Origin: Stenotrophomonas maltophilia D457
GTDB taxonomy: Bacteria; Pseudomonadota; Gammaproteobacteria; Xanthomonadales; Xanthomonadaceae
Reading direction: 5' to 3'
DNA length: 64,000 bases
Assembly (NCBI RefSeq): GCF_000284595.1
Contig: NC_017671.1
Location: forward strand, 3,629,001-3,693,000
Part shown: positions 16,764 through 24,925 of the stretch, one piece after another
How the letters are laid out: every line of letters starts with the position of its first letter
How positions within the stretch are numbered: position 1 is the stretch's first letter
The notes under the pieces: generated by a model
The model's database searches: none
Told to the model about the DNA's origin: nothing
The model's input: only the letters and a program-made list of their open reading frames with translations
Program-made: the position numbers and the translations under genes

Positions 16764-17287
16764 ACACCAACGCCGTCAAGAATATTGCAATCTTGTCAGC
16801 AGCCATTGCTGCAGGCGCCGTTGCTGCGACCTTGGCGGGTAGATACTTGCAGCCTTCCGCTTGGGAAGCGCTGCTGAAGGACACGTGGATCATTCAGGGC
16901 GTACTCGTCGCCGCTGTGGTCGCATTGATCTACAAGCTGCAAAGCGACATTGCCGGGCTGGCCGGTCTAACGTCCATGCAGCGCATACAGCTTGACGGCA
17001 TGGTTACCGTGAAGTCGCGGCGGCTGTGGATGCTTTTCTTTTCGATTGCCCTGTCGGCGCTGCTCCCACGTATCGCCGACGCAATGACCGCGGGCATAGC
17101 TCAGAACCGCGTAATGTTCTCCGCCACCGTTTTGCAATTGACGACAGCGCTCCTCTGCTGCCGTCTGCCGGGAATGTGGCAAGAGCTACGACGGTTCACC
17201 ACTGCCATGATCGCGGAGAAGGAACGAAAGGAGCGCCAGCAAGCAGAACTGGAACGGCTCGCGAAGGCTGCAAAGGATGATGTGTAA
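16721..17287 (+). CDS. Unknown membrane partner protein (four transmembrane segments)
   Basis: A 188-aa protein with four predicted membrane segments: NIAILSAAIAAGAVAATLAG, IIQGVLVAAVVALIY, LWMLFFSIALSALL and MFSATVLQLTTALLCC. A charged cytoplasmic C-terminal helix follows (AMIAEKERKERQQAELERLA). GGGGAAAGG precedes ATG 16721 inside the upstream gene. A soluble partner overlapping a small multi-span membrane protein is a common layout in abortive-infection pairs. No specific family recognised; the KwaAB pair of Kiwa was considered and did not match in order or motifs. Confidence 0.7.
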   Translation: MATPRYSHIDSPTVNTNAVKNIAILSAAIAAGAVAATLAGRYLQPSAWEALLKDTWIIQGVLVAAVVALIYKLQSDIAGLAGLTSMQRIQLDGMVTVKSRRLWMLFFSIALSALLPRIADAMTAGIAQNRVMFSATVLQLTTALLCCRLPGMWQELRRFTTAMIAEKERKERQQAELERLAKAAKDDV

Positions 17288-17340
17288 GCAAGTCAGATAG
17301 GGAGCCACACCTATCCGGAAATTTGGTTTTACTGATCGAT

Positions 17341-18348
17341 TCATGCTGCTGCTCCCAGCTCGAAGGCATCAAAGCGGATCACCTCTTGGCCCAGCCATTC
17401 GTTGATCGCGGTCATACGTGTCTGCAGCGGCGCTAGTTCCATCGCCGCCCACACGTCCGCCGCGTCACGGATCGAGCCAAAGCCACCGCTGTTCTGCGGG
17501 ACGATACCGAGCAGCTGCGGCGGCACCCGCAGCGCAGCCAGCATGTCATCACGGGTCACGTTCTTGATCCCGGTAAATTCGTCCCTGGCCGCGACCTCGC
17601 TGACCGGAATCACCTGCAGCCCGTCCTTCTTCCCGTTGGGCGAGTGCACGAAGAGGTTCTTGAAGTTGCCCGGCCCGCGCGACTGCCGCAGTGCATCGCG
17701 CAACGCATCCACGTCCATACCCTCGGGTTGGGGGTCGGTCATGTAGAGGATGTAGCCGGCGTGCGAACCGTTGTTGTAATACTTCCGGCGGAACAGCGTG
17801 GCCGACTCGTTGAGCAGCGCGGCCTGCACGGCCGGCACCCATTCCGGAAGGCCGTAGATCTCCTGATCGGCATCCGCCTCTCGCAGCTGGAACACCTCAC
17901 CGGCGGGAAACTCATGCTCTACCCGTCCGGCACGCACCTGGAAGAACTCACCGGGCTGCACGCCACGGCGCACGTACTGCGCCAGCGGCACGGCCAGGCT
18001 GTGCGCGGCTCCTGACATGGCGCGGCGACGCTCGACATACCCCATGCCGAAGGTGGTGTAGTCCAGCGCCAGCTGCGAGAACGCCTCCCGGCTCAGCAGC
18101 CGGTGCGGCCGGAACGTGCGCACCAGCATGTTGCGTTTGAACGTCAGGCCACTGTGCAGGTACGGGTTGGAGCGCGTGGTGCGCGACAGCCCTTGCAGAT
18201 CCACCGGCGGCTCGAAGTAGCGGCCATTGCGCCAGCATTCGAGGTAGTCAAGGAAGCCGCGCGATTCCAGCACCGGGCTGGCCTCGCCAAAGGTGAACGC
18301 CTCGATCGCCGGCGGCGCGACGGGTGCGCCGTGGTCGGTGTCGGTCAT
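17341..18348 (-). CDS. Q: Phage portal protein (P2 gpQ family)
   Basis: A 335-aa portal subunit that forms the dodecameric ring for DNA entry and exit. Features typical of gpQ are PPVDLQGLSRTTRSNPYLHSGLTFKRNML near the N-terminus, SQLALDYTTFGMGYVERR, and the C-terminal RVPPQLLGIVPQNSGGFG and WLGQEVIRFD. The start ATG at 18348 overlaps the terminase stop, so Q and P form a leftward operon as in P2. Confidence 0.92.
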   Translation of the reverse strand: MTDTDHGAPVAPPAIEAFTFGEASPVLESRGFLDYLECWRNGRYFEPPVDLQGLSRTTRSNPYLHSGLTFKRNMLVRTFRPHRLLSREAFSQLALDYTTFGMGYVERRRAMSGAAHSLAVPLAQYVRRGVQPGEFFQVRAGRVEHEFPAGEVFQLREADADQEIYGLPEWVPAVQAALLNESATLFRRKYYNNGSHAGYILYMTDPQPEGMDVDALRDALRQSRGPGNFKNLFVHSPNGKKDGLQVIPVSEVAARDEFTGIKNVTRDDMLAALRVPPQLLGIVPQNSGGFGSIRDAADVWAAMELAPLQTRMTAINEWLGQEVIRFDAFELGAAA

Positions 18349-20141
18349 CAGAAAATCTCCATGGTGCCGCGCGCAGCCTGTCCGCCTTCCAGCGGTTCAT
18401 TCTGCAGCGCGTGCATGAGTGCCCAGGCCAAGTCGGCATGGCCAGTGGTACGCGAGCGCCCTGCGGTGTACGTCACCTGGCGCCCGCTCGGGGTGATGGT
18501 TTTCTGGATCGCCAGCAGCGATTGCGTGAGGTCGGTCCAGCCGGCGTCGTACTCGAGCCGTTCGTCATTGATTACGTCGTAGGCTTTCAACACCAGCCGC
18601 GTTTTCACCTCGGGCGAGTAGTTGAAGACAGTCACGCCGGGGAAGAACTGGCGCACCAGCTGTGCAACGCCGGTGCCCATGCCGGTCGCATCCACGCCGA
18701 TGTAGGTCACCCAATAGCGCTTGGTGATCTGCTCGATGAACGCGGCCTGGTCCTTGAACTCCATGCCCTTGAACTGATGGCGTTCCAGCACGCGGAACTT
18801 GCCCCCTGGCACCAGCGGCGGGGCCACCACCACGATGCCCGCGCTGTCGCCAGTCTCGGCCGGGTCATACCCGATCCACACGGCACGGTCGCCGTAGGGA
18901 CGGACGGCAAACGGCTTGTAGTCGCCCGCCCACTCGACCCAGCTATCGACTTGGCAGGGCTGCAGCATGGTTAGCGGGAATACGCTGGCGCTGTCATCCA
19001 CGAACTCGCACATCAGCAGATTGGCGAATTCCTCGGCGCTGTAGTCGCGGCGTAGTTCCTCGATATCGAACAGGTCACAGCCACGGCCGGCCGCATCAAG
19101 AACGGTCACGATCTGGCGCCAGATCGCGTCCTCGCAACGCCGGCCACCCATCAGGCGCGCGTGGCTCACATCCAGCTGGATCTGCTGGGACACCGAGCGT
19201 CCCTTGTTGAAGCGCTCGCCGGTCCAGAAATCGAAGGCCTCATGCGCCATGGTGGACGGCGTGCTGAAGTAGGTCTTGCGCCACTTCTTGTGCATCGCCA
19301 TGCCGCTGGCGACCTTGTTCAGCTGGTTGAAACCGTAGGTCCAGAAGAACTCGTCAAAGTAGAAATTGCCGTGGTAGCCCTGTGCAGTGCGGGCGTTGGT
19401 GCCCAGGAAGAACAGCTCCGCGCCATTGGCCAGGGTGATCGGGTCGCCGGTCAGGTCACGGTCCAGCACCTCACGCACGAAGCCGCGCATGTAGCCGAGG
19501 AAGATGTGCGCCTGGCTCTTGGATGCGCTCAGGAAAATCTGATTGCGGCCGGTGGTCAGCGCGTCGATCAGCGCCTCGCGGGCGAAGTAGTAGGTGGCAC
19601 CGATCTGACGCGACTTCAGGATGATGCGCGTGCGTTCGTTGCCCGCCCGGTACCAATCGCGCTGGTAGTCGAAACAGCCATCTACGAACGCCGTCTGCAG
19701 GCGCTCGATCTCTTCCTCGCTGAACTCGTTCTTGCGAGCCTTCTTCTTGGGAGCTGCGTTGCGGTTGGCCACCGCCGGATTGAGGTCGGCCTCGTTGCCA
19801 CCACCCTGGTACCGTTGAATGCGCGCCTGCCTCTCCAGCTGGCGGTGCAGCAGATCAATCTCTTTGAAGTCACCGCCGGTCTTGCCTTCCTTGTGGATCA
19901 GGATGGCCAGGCGTGCCTCCAATGCGCCGCCGATGCGCTCGACGGTGTCGGCACGGTCCCATTCGTCGCGCGCCTTCCAGCTGTGGACCGTCTTTTCCTT
20001 CTCGCCGATCAGCGAGGCGATGTCGCACACGCGCCACCCCATCCAGTACAGGAACTTGGCTTGGCGTCGCGGATCGACGTGGAGTTTTTCGGCTACGCTG
20101 GTCACGTGAACAGGTTGCCCGCCGCCACGCGCGCGCGACAC
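18348..20141 (-). CDS. P: Terminase large subunit ATPase (P2 gpP family)
   Basis: A 597-aa packaging ATPase/nuclease. The N-terminal HTH (FLYWMGWRVCDIASLIGEKEKTVHSWKAR, residues about 30-60) fits the Terminase_5 domain. The deviant Walker A ILKSRQIGATYYFAREAL and Walker B NFYFDEFFW give the motor. VWIGYDPAETGDSAG and IGVDATGMG mark the RNase H-like nuclease. The start is uncertain: GTG 20141 gives the length listed and GTG 20105 would remove 12 residues. Divergent from O, with promoters expected between 20142 and 20256. Confidence 0.93.
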   Translation of the reverse strand: MSRARGGGQPVHVTSVAEKLHVDPRRQAKFLYWMGWRVCDIASLIGEKEKTVHSWKARDEWDRADTVERIGGALEARLAILIHKEGKTGGDFKEIDLLHRQLERQARIQRYQGGGNEADLNPAVANRNAAPKKKARKNEFSEEEIERLQTAFVDGCFDYQRDWYRAGNERTRIILKSRQIGATYYFAREALIDALTTGRNQIFLSASKSQAHIFLGYMRGFVREVLDRDLTGDPITLANGAELFFLGTNARTAQGYHGNFYFDEFFWTYGFNQLNKVASGMAMHKKWRKTYFSTPSTMAHEAFDFWTGERFNKGRSVSQQIQLDVSHARLMGGRRCEDAIWRQIVTVLDAAGRGCDLFDIEELRRDYSAEEFANLLMCEFVDDSASVFPLTMLQPCQVDSWVEWAGDYKPFAVRPYGDRAVWIGYDPAETGDSAGIVVVAPPLVPGGKFRVLERHQFKGMEFKDQAAFIEQITKRYWVTYIGVDATGMGTGVAQLVRQFFPGVTVFNYSPEVKTRLVLKAYDVINDERLEYDAGWTDLTQSLLAIQKTITPSGRQVTYTAGRSRTTGHADLAWALMHALQNEPLEGGQAARGTMEIF

Positions 20142-20256
20142 GAAAAACCCACGTAGAACAGCGGCTTACAAACTGACCGCGTTGCCGCTACAGCGCCCTC
20201 ATTCGACCATGGGTCATCGCATCGAGAACCGATGCGCAACGACAGCAGAGGGCGAG

Positions 20257-21117
20257 ATGGCCAGCAAAACCAAGAAGCGTTCCGAGTTCTTCCGTGTTGC
20301 CGTCGAAGGCGCCACCACCGATGGGCGAGTGATCGAGCGCCAGCAGATCGCGGACATCGCCGAAACCTACGACCCGGAGGTGTACGGCGCACGCATCTGG
20401 CTGGAACACTTCCGCAGCACGCTGCCGGACAGCCCGTTCCGCGCCTATGGCGACGTGCTGGCGGTGAAGGCCGAGGAAGTCGAAATTGCCGGCAAGAAGA
20501 AGCTGGCGCTCTTCGCCCAGGTCGAGCCGACCGATGACCTGGTCGACATGGTCAACGTGCGCAAGCAGAAGGTCTTTACCAGCATCGAGATTTCCCCGGA
20601 GTTCGCCGACAGCGGCAAGGCGTACCTGTTCGGCCTGGCCGTGACCGACTCCCCCGCCAGCCTGGGCACCAGCATGCTCGCGTTCTCGGCCCAGCACCCG
20701 GATAGCAGCCCGCTGAAGGACCGCAAGCAGGCACCGGAGAACCTGTTCACCGAGGCCACCGAGACGGTCATCAAGTTCACCGCCGAGGATGAGTCGGAGG
20801 GTCGCCCCGGCCCGGTCGCCGCGTTCCTTTCGAGCCTGGGCCTGGGCAAGAAGGCAGCGCCGGCGCCTGCCAAGGAAGATCCCGAGTTCAACGTGGCCGA
20901 GTTCGCCGCTCAGCTGCTCGGCGCGGTGGGTGAACAGGATGCGGCCATGGCCAAGCTCGGCCAGGACAACCGCGCACTGCGCGAGCAGGTGCAGGCGCTG
21001 TCCACTCAGGTTGCTGGCCTGCGCAAGAGGCTGGACGACACCCCGCAGGCATTCACCCAGCGTCCGGTTGTTCCGGGTGGCAAGGATGTGGAAGCCGCCA
21101 ACATCACCGATTGCTGA
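20257..21117 (+). CDS. O: Capsid scaffold/maturation protease (P2 gpO family)
   Basis: A 286-aa protein. The N-terminal serine-protease domain (ARIWLEHFRSTLPDSPF with the candidate His; FGLAVTDSPASLGTSML with the candidate Ser) precedes an Ala/Pro linker and a C-terminal coiled coil (EQDAAMAKLGQDNRALREQVQALSTQVAGLRKRLDD) that serves as scaffold. It cleaves capsid, portal and itself during procapsid maturation. ATG 20257 follows GAGGGCGAG; the upstream open frame has no conserved residues. Confidence 0.92.
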   Translation: MASKTKKRSEFFRVAVEGATTDGRVIERQQIADIAETYDPEVYGARIWLEHFRSTLPDSPFRAYGDVLAVKAEEVEIAGKKKLALFAQVEPTDDLVDMVNVRKQKVFTSIEISPEFADSGKAYLFGLAVTDSPASLGTSMLAFSAQHPDSSPLKDRKQAPENLFTEATETVIKFTAEDESEGRPGPVAAFLSSLGLGKKAAPAPAKEDPEFNVAEFAAQLLGAVGEQDAAMAKLGQDNRALREQVQALSTQVAGLRKRLDDTPQAFTQRPVVPGGKDVEAANITDC

Positions 21118-21150
21118 TCGGACCCTCTCTCAACATTCCGGAGCTACCCC

Positions 21151-22167
21151 ATGCGTACCGAAACCCGCCGCCTGTTCGAGGGCTACACCCAGCAGGTTGC
21201 CACGCTGAACAACGTCAGCGGTGTGGCCAACACCTTCTCTGTCGAGCCGACCGTGCAGCAGAGCCTCGAAGCCCGCATGCAGGAAAGCAGTAGCTTCCTG
21301 CAGGCGATCAACATGGTCGGCGTGAACGAACTGAAGGGCCAGAAGGTTGGCGTTGGCATCACCGGCACCATTGCCGGCCGCACCGACACCAGCGGCAACG
21401 GCGAGCGCAATCCGTCCGATCCGACCTCGCTGGTGTCCAACACCTACGAGTGCCAGAAGACCGACTTTGACACCGCCCTGCCCTATGCCCGCCTGGACGC
21501 CTGGGCGCATCGCCCCGAGTTCCAGACCCTGATCCGCGACGCGATCATCCAGCGCCAGGCACTGGACCGGATCATGATCGGCTGGCACGGCACCAGCATT
21601 GCCATCAACACCGACCGCGTCGCCAATCCGATGCTGCAGGATGTGAACAAGGGCTGGCTGCAGAAGTACCGCGAGCATGCCTCCGAGCGCGTCATGACCG
21701 AAGGCGTCGATGGCAGCGGCAAGATCAAGGTGGGCGGTACCGACGCTGACTACGGCAACATCGATGCCCTGGTGATGGACCTGGTCGCCAACCTGATCGA
21801 CCCGTGGCATCAGGAAGATCCGAGCCTGGTGGTGATCTGCGGCCGCCAGCTGGTGCACGACAAGTATTTCCCGATCATCAACCGTGACAACGCCCCCACC
21901 GAGAAGGTCGCGGCCGAACTGATCCTGGGCGCCAAGCGCATCGGTGGCCTGCAGCCGGTCATCGTGCCGTTCTTCCCGGCCAAGTCGCTGATGGTGACCA
22001 GCCTCAGCAACCTGTCGCTGTACTGGCAGATTGCCTCGCGCCGCCGTCACATCATCGAGCAGCCGAACAAGAACCGCGTCGCCAACTTCGAGTCGTCCAA
22101 TGATGACTACGTAGTGGAGGACTATGGTCTGGGCGCGGTGGCCGAGAACATCGAGTTCGGGATCTGA
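21151..22167 (+). CDS. N: Major capsid protein (P2 gpN family)
   Basis: A 338-aa capsid protein. The N-terminus MRTETRRLFEGYTQQVATLNNVSG and segments such as FLQAINMVGVNELKGQKVGVGITGTIAGRTDTS, RHPTD-like YECQKTDFDTALPYARLDAWA and the C-terminal YWQIASRRRHIIEQPNKNRVANFESSNDDYVVEDY fit the P2 HK97-fold capsid. The first about 30 residues are expected to be removed by gpO. It follows O by 33 bp and precedes M by 2 bp. Confidence 0.95.
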   Translation: MRTETRRLFEGYTQQVATLNNVSGVANTFSVEPTVQQSLEARMQESSSFLQAINMVGVNELKGQKVGVGITGTIAGRTDTSGNGERNPSDPTSLVSNTYECQKTDFDTALPYARLDAWAHRPEFQTLIRDAIIQRQALDRIMIGWHGTSIAINTDRVANPMLQDVNKGWLQKYREHASERVMTEGVDGSGKIKVGGTDADYGNIDALVMDLVANLIDPWHQEDPSLVVICGRQLVHDKYFPIINRDNAPTEKVAAELILGAKRIGGLQPVIVPFFPAKSLMVTSLSNLSLYWQIASRRRHIIEQPNKNRVANFESSNDDYVVEDYGLGAVAENIEFGI

Positions 22168-22169
22168 CC

Positions 22170-22877
22170 ATGGCCGACACCCCCGCCAGCCGCCATGTGA
22201 AGCGTGCGCTCGCCTCGAAGGAGGCGGCGCGCACCGCCGGCAGCAACCTGATGGAAGGGACCACGATCTACCAGCAGATGCAGGTGCGCCTGGCTTCCGA
22301 CCGCGCCCGCCTGAAACAGATCCAGTCCACGCAGGGCAAGGCTCAGCTCAAGGCTGCACTGCTGCCGTCCTATGCCCCGTATCTGGAGGGTGTGCTTTCG
22401 GCGGACGCCGGCGGCAAGGACGATATCGTCTCCACGCTGATGCTGTGGCACTTCGATGCCGGGCTGTTCGATGCCGGCCTCGACATTGCGCGGTACGTCC
22501 TGGCCCACGGTCTGGATATGCCGGACACCCACAAGCGCACAGCGGCCTGCGTGGTGGCTGAGGAGATCGGGTTGGCCGCGCTGAACGCGCTCAAGACCAG
22601 CGCCCCGTTCGACCTGAATGTGATCGACCGGGCGGCCACGCTCACCGAGGGCCAGGACATGCCCGACGAAGTCCGCGCCCGTCTGCTGCTGGCGCGCGGG
22701 CGCAGCCTGCTGGCCACCGATACCGAGGCCGCGCCGCTGAGCGCCGACGCAGTTGCCCAGGCCATCGAAGACCTGCGCACCGCGATCCAGCTGCATGACA
22801 GCTGCGGCGGCAAGGAAGACCTCAAGCGCGCCGAGCGCCTGCAGAAGAAGTTCGACGCCAGCCAGTCCAACGACTGA
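22170..22877 (+). CDS. M: Terminase small subunit/endonuclease (P2 gpM family)
   Basis: A 235-aa protein of usual gpM length. Recognisable parts are SPASRHVKR-like TPASRHVKRALASKEA at the start, LPSYAPYLEGVLSADAGGKDDIVSTLMLWHFDAGLFDAGLDIARYVL in the centre and the C-terminal DLKRAERLQKKFD. With gpP it recognises and cuts cos. It is directly downstream of N. Confidence 0.92.
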   Translation: MADTPASRHVKRALASKEAARTAGSNLMEGTTIYQQMQVRLASDRARLKQIQSTQGKAQLKAALLPSYAPYLEGVLSADAGGKDDIVSTLMLWHFDAGLFDAGLDIARYVLAHGLDMPDTHKRTAACVVAEEIGLAALNALKTSAPFDLNVIDRAATLTEGQDMPDEVRARLLLARGRSLLATDTEAAPLSADAVAQAIEDLRTAIQLHDSCGGKEDLKRAERLQKKFDASQSND

Positions 22878-22913
22878 CGTCACACCGAGCGTACCCCGCG
22901 ACCCCGCCGGCTC

Positions 22914-22955
22914 GGGGCCGATCACCAAGATCTCTCTCCCTTGGTGTGACGCCCC
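22914..22955 (+). promoter_or_regulatory. Strong hairpin between M and L
   Basis: GGGGC (22914-22918) pairs with GCCCC (22951-22955), and after a 4x4 internal loop TCACCAAG-type arms (22923-22929 with 22940-22946) close a 10-base pyrimidine loop. No T run follows, so it is more likely an mRNA processing or stability element than an intrinsic terminator. A 9-bp arm CGTCACACC at 22878 also has its complement at 22943-22951, giving an alternative fold. Confidence 0.45.
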
Positions 22956-22981
22956 GACCACCGGCGACCTACGGACACACC

Positions 22982-23449
22982 ATGAGCGCCTTCACCGCCA
23001 ACGCATCGCCCGCTCCCAAGCTTGCCCCTGTCAACGCCGGCCCGTTCTGGCCAGAGATCGACGTGGACGCGCTGCGCGAGGCCATCCGGGTACCGGGCGA
23101 TGTGCTGGCGGCGCGGCTGCGCAACACCGTGGTGGTGGCCGTGGCCTCAGTGACGCGGGAGCTGGCGTTGTGGCAGGCCCGCAAGGAAGCGGACGGCTAT
23201 GCGGCGCTCGCAGACATACCGGCGCAGCAGATCGACGGCGAGTCGGTGCTGCTGCAGCTGTACCGGCGCGCCGTGCAGTGTGGCACCGCCGTGGAGCTGC
23301 ACGAACGCTACCGTTCCTATGACGCTACCGCCCAGGGCAATCAACGCGCCGACGATCTGACCCCGACCATTGATGAACTGCGGCGCGATCAACGCAACGC
23401 CATCAGCGATCTGCAAGGGCTGCGCCGGGTCACGGTGGAGTTGATCTGA
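22982..23449 (+). CDS. L: Head completion/stabilisation protein (P2 gpL family)
   Basis: A 155-aa protein with the gpL signature FWPEIDVDALREAIRVPGDVLAARLRNTVVVA, and YRRAVQCGTAVELHERYRSYDATAQGNQRAD, ending in RRDQRNAISDLQGL. It seals the filled head at the portal. ATG 22982 was chosen because family similarity begins shortly after. Its stop overlaps the X start. Confidence 0.9.
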   Translation: MSAFTANASPAPKLAPVNAGPFWPEIDVDALREAIRVPGDVLAARLRNTVVVAVASVTRELALWQARKEADGYAALADIPAQQIDGESVLLQLYRRAVQCGTAVELHERYRSYDATAQGNQRADDLTPTIDELRRDQRNAISDLQGLRRVTVELI

Positions 23450-23664
23450 TGCGCGTCCGCTCGCTACAGGGCGACACCATCGACGCGCTGTGTCATCGGC
23501 ACCTCGGAACCACCGCCGGCATGGTCGAGAGGGTGATGGCGCTGAACTATGGAATCAGCCTGCATGGCCCTGTCCTGCCCATGGGCACCGTGGTGGAACT
23601 GCCGGACGTACCGACACCCTCAACCGGCGCAGTGATGCGTCCCCTTGTCCAGCTATGGGATTGA
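23449..23664 (+). CDS. X: Tail protein X (P2 gpX, LysM-like)
   Basis: A 71-aa protein: MRVRSLQGDTIDALCHRHLGTTAGMVERVMALNYGIS..., the short LysM-like domain of gpX tail proteins. TGATG overlap with L shows translational coupling. It is a minor tail component needed for tail completion. Confidence 0.9.
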   Translation: MRVRSLQGDTIDALCHRHLGTTAGMVERVMALNYGISLHGPVLPMGTVVELPDVPTPSTGAVMRPLVQLWD

Positions 23665-23666
23665 AG

Positions 23667-24020
23667 ATGACCGAACCAACTTCCACAGGCAGCATGGCCG
23701 CACTGGCCACCGGCGTCGGCCTCGCCTCGCTGCTTCCGGGCATCGAGACGGACGCATTCATCGGCGCGTTCGCCGGTGCCACCCTGTTCGTCGTATCGGC
23801 CAAGGATCTGACGCTCTGGAAGCGGCTGATCTACCTGGCCATCAGCGTGGTGGCCGGCTACATGGGCGGTACGGAGGTCATGCGCCGGTTTGACGTGGCG
23901 TCCAGCGGCCTGGCCGCGTTCCTGTGCGCTGCCACCATCATCACCCTCACCCTGGCCCTGATCGAGCGCAGCCGCAGCGCCGATCCGAGCCGCCTGCCGC
24001 GCGGAGGCTCCGATGGCTGA
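23667..24020 (+). CDS. Putative holin/antiholin membrane protein
   Basis: A 117-aa protein with three to four hydrophobic segments (ALATGVGLASLLPG, FIGAFAGATLFVV, IYLAISVVAGYMG, AAFLCAATIITLTLAL) and a charged C-terminus. It lies between X and the second small membrane protein, where P2 carries holin genes. ATG 23667 begins the family-like part; ATG 23655 is an in-frame alternative. It may act as holin or as a regulator of it. Confidence 0.72.
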   Translation: MTEPTSTGSMAALATGVGLASLLPGIETDAFIGAFAGATLFVVSAKDLTLWKRLIYLAISVVAGYMGGTEVMRRFDVASSGLAAFLCAATIITLTLALIERSRSADPSRLPRGGSDG

Positions 24021-24288
24021 ACTACTGACCACCGCCACGCTGCTGTGCTGCGTGGCCATCTGCGTGCGCCTGCTGACCTACCGGCCAGCGCCCAACGCCA
24101 ACCATCGCCACGGCATCGCCTGGTGCGCCTGGCTGCTGATTGCCAGCACCGGTGGGCAGGCCCTGCAGATCATCCTGCAGGGCGCCGGCGCCCGCGTCAC
24201 CGCGTGGCAGCTGGCACTGCTGGTGGTGCTGCTGGTGGCCGTCTATCGGGCGCGTGGAAACGTGGCCCACTTGTTCGGGAGCAACTGA
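24013..24288 (+). CDS. Phage holin family protein
   Basis: A 91-aa protein with three membrane segments (LLTTATLLCCVAICVRLL, GIAWCAWLLIASTGGQALQI, VTAWQLALLVVLLVAVY). The short basic/polar tail and the position directly before the endolysin gene fit a holin. It overlaps the previous gene by 8 bp. Which of the two membrane proteins is the pore former cannot be told from sequence. Confidence 0.75.
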   Translation: MAELLTTATLLCCVAICVRLLTYRPAPNANHRHGIAWCAWLLIASTGGQALQIILQGAGARVTAWQLALLVVLLVAVYRARGNVAHLFGSN

Positions 24289-24289
24289 C

Positions 24290-24925
24290 ATGCTAACCCC
24301 TGCTCTGCTCGCTCAAATCATGCAGTGCCCGCTGCAGCGCGCACAGCGCTGGGCCGAGGCGCTGAACGCGGCCATGAGGCGCTTCGGCATCAACACGCCG
24401 GTGCGCGCGGCCTACTTCCTGGCACAGGTCGGCCACGAGAGCCTGAGCCTGTCGCGTGTCGAAGAGTCGCTCAGCTACAGCCGCGAACGCCTGCTGGAAG
24501 TGTTCGGCCGGTACATCTCGCCAGCCGAGGCCGCCGGGTTCGTTCATCAGCCGGCAAAGCTCGGCAACCGCGTCTACGCCAACCGCAACGGCAACGGTAG
24601 CGAGGCCAGCGGCGACGGCTATCTGTTCCGCGGCCGTGGCCCGCTGCAGCATACCGGCCGGGGCAACTACCGCCGCATAGGGCAGCTGATCGGCCAGCCG
24701 CTGGAAGAACAGCCGGGCCTGCTGATCGAGCCGGAGATCGGCGCAATGGCGGCGGCTGCGTTCTGGAAAGAGAACGGCCTCAACACCTACGCCGATCAGC
24801 GCGACGTGCTGACCGTCAGCCGCGTCATCAACCTGGGCAACGCCCGCAGCCGCGCCACGCCCAATGGCATGGCAGACCGCACCGCCCGCACCACGCGCGC
24901 CCTGGCCGCGCTGGGGGCGCGCTGA
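24290..24925 (+). CDS. GH19 chitinase-type endolysin
   Basis: A 211-aa peptidoglycan hydrolase. The GH19 core is clear: AYFLAQVGHESLSLSRVEESLSYS with catalytic Glu, YLFRGRGPLQHTGRGNY and GAMAAAAFWKENGLN. It is unrelated to the GH24 lysozyme of the left element, so the window has two independent endolysins. It starts 2 bp after the holin stop and overlaps the Rz start (TGATG). Confidence 0.92.
   Translation: MLTPALLAQIMQCPLQRAQRWAEALNAAMRRFGINTPVRAAYFLAQVGHESLSLSRVEESLSYSRERLLEVFGRYISPAEAAGFVHQPAKLGNRVYANRNGNGSEASGDGYLFRGRGPLQHTGRGNYRRIGQLIGQPLEEQPGLLIEPEIGAMAAAAFWKENGLNTYADQRDVLTVSRVINLGNARSRATPNGMADRTARTTRALAALGAR

Noticed and set aside
15774..17287. Kiwa (KwaA/KwaB) defence system
   Set aside because: Sizes are roughly similar, but gene order is reversed and I could match no KwaB feature in the 329-aa protein.
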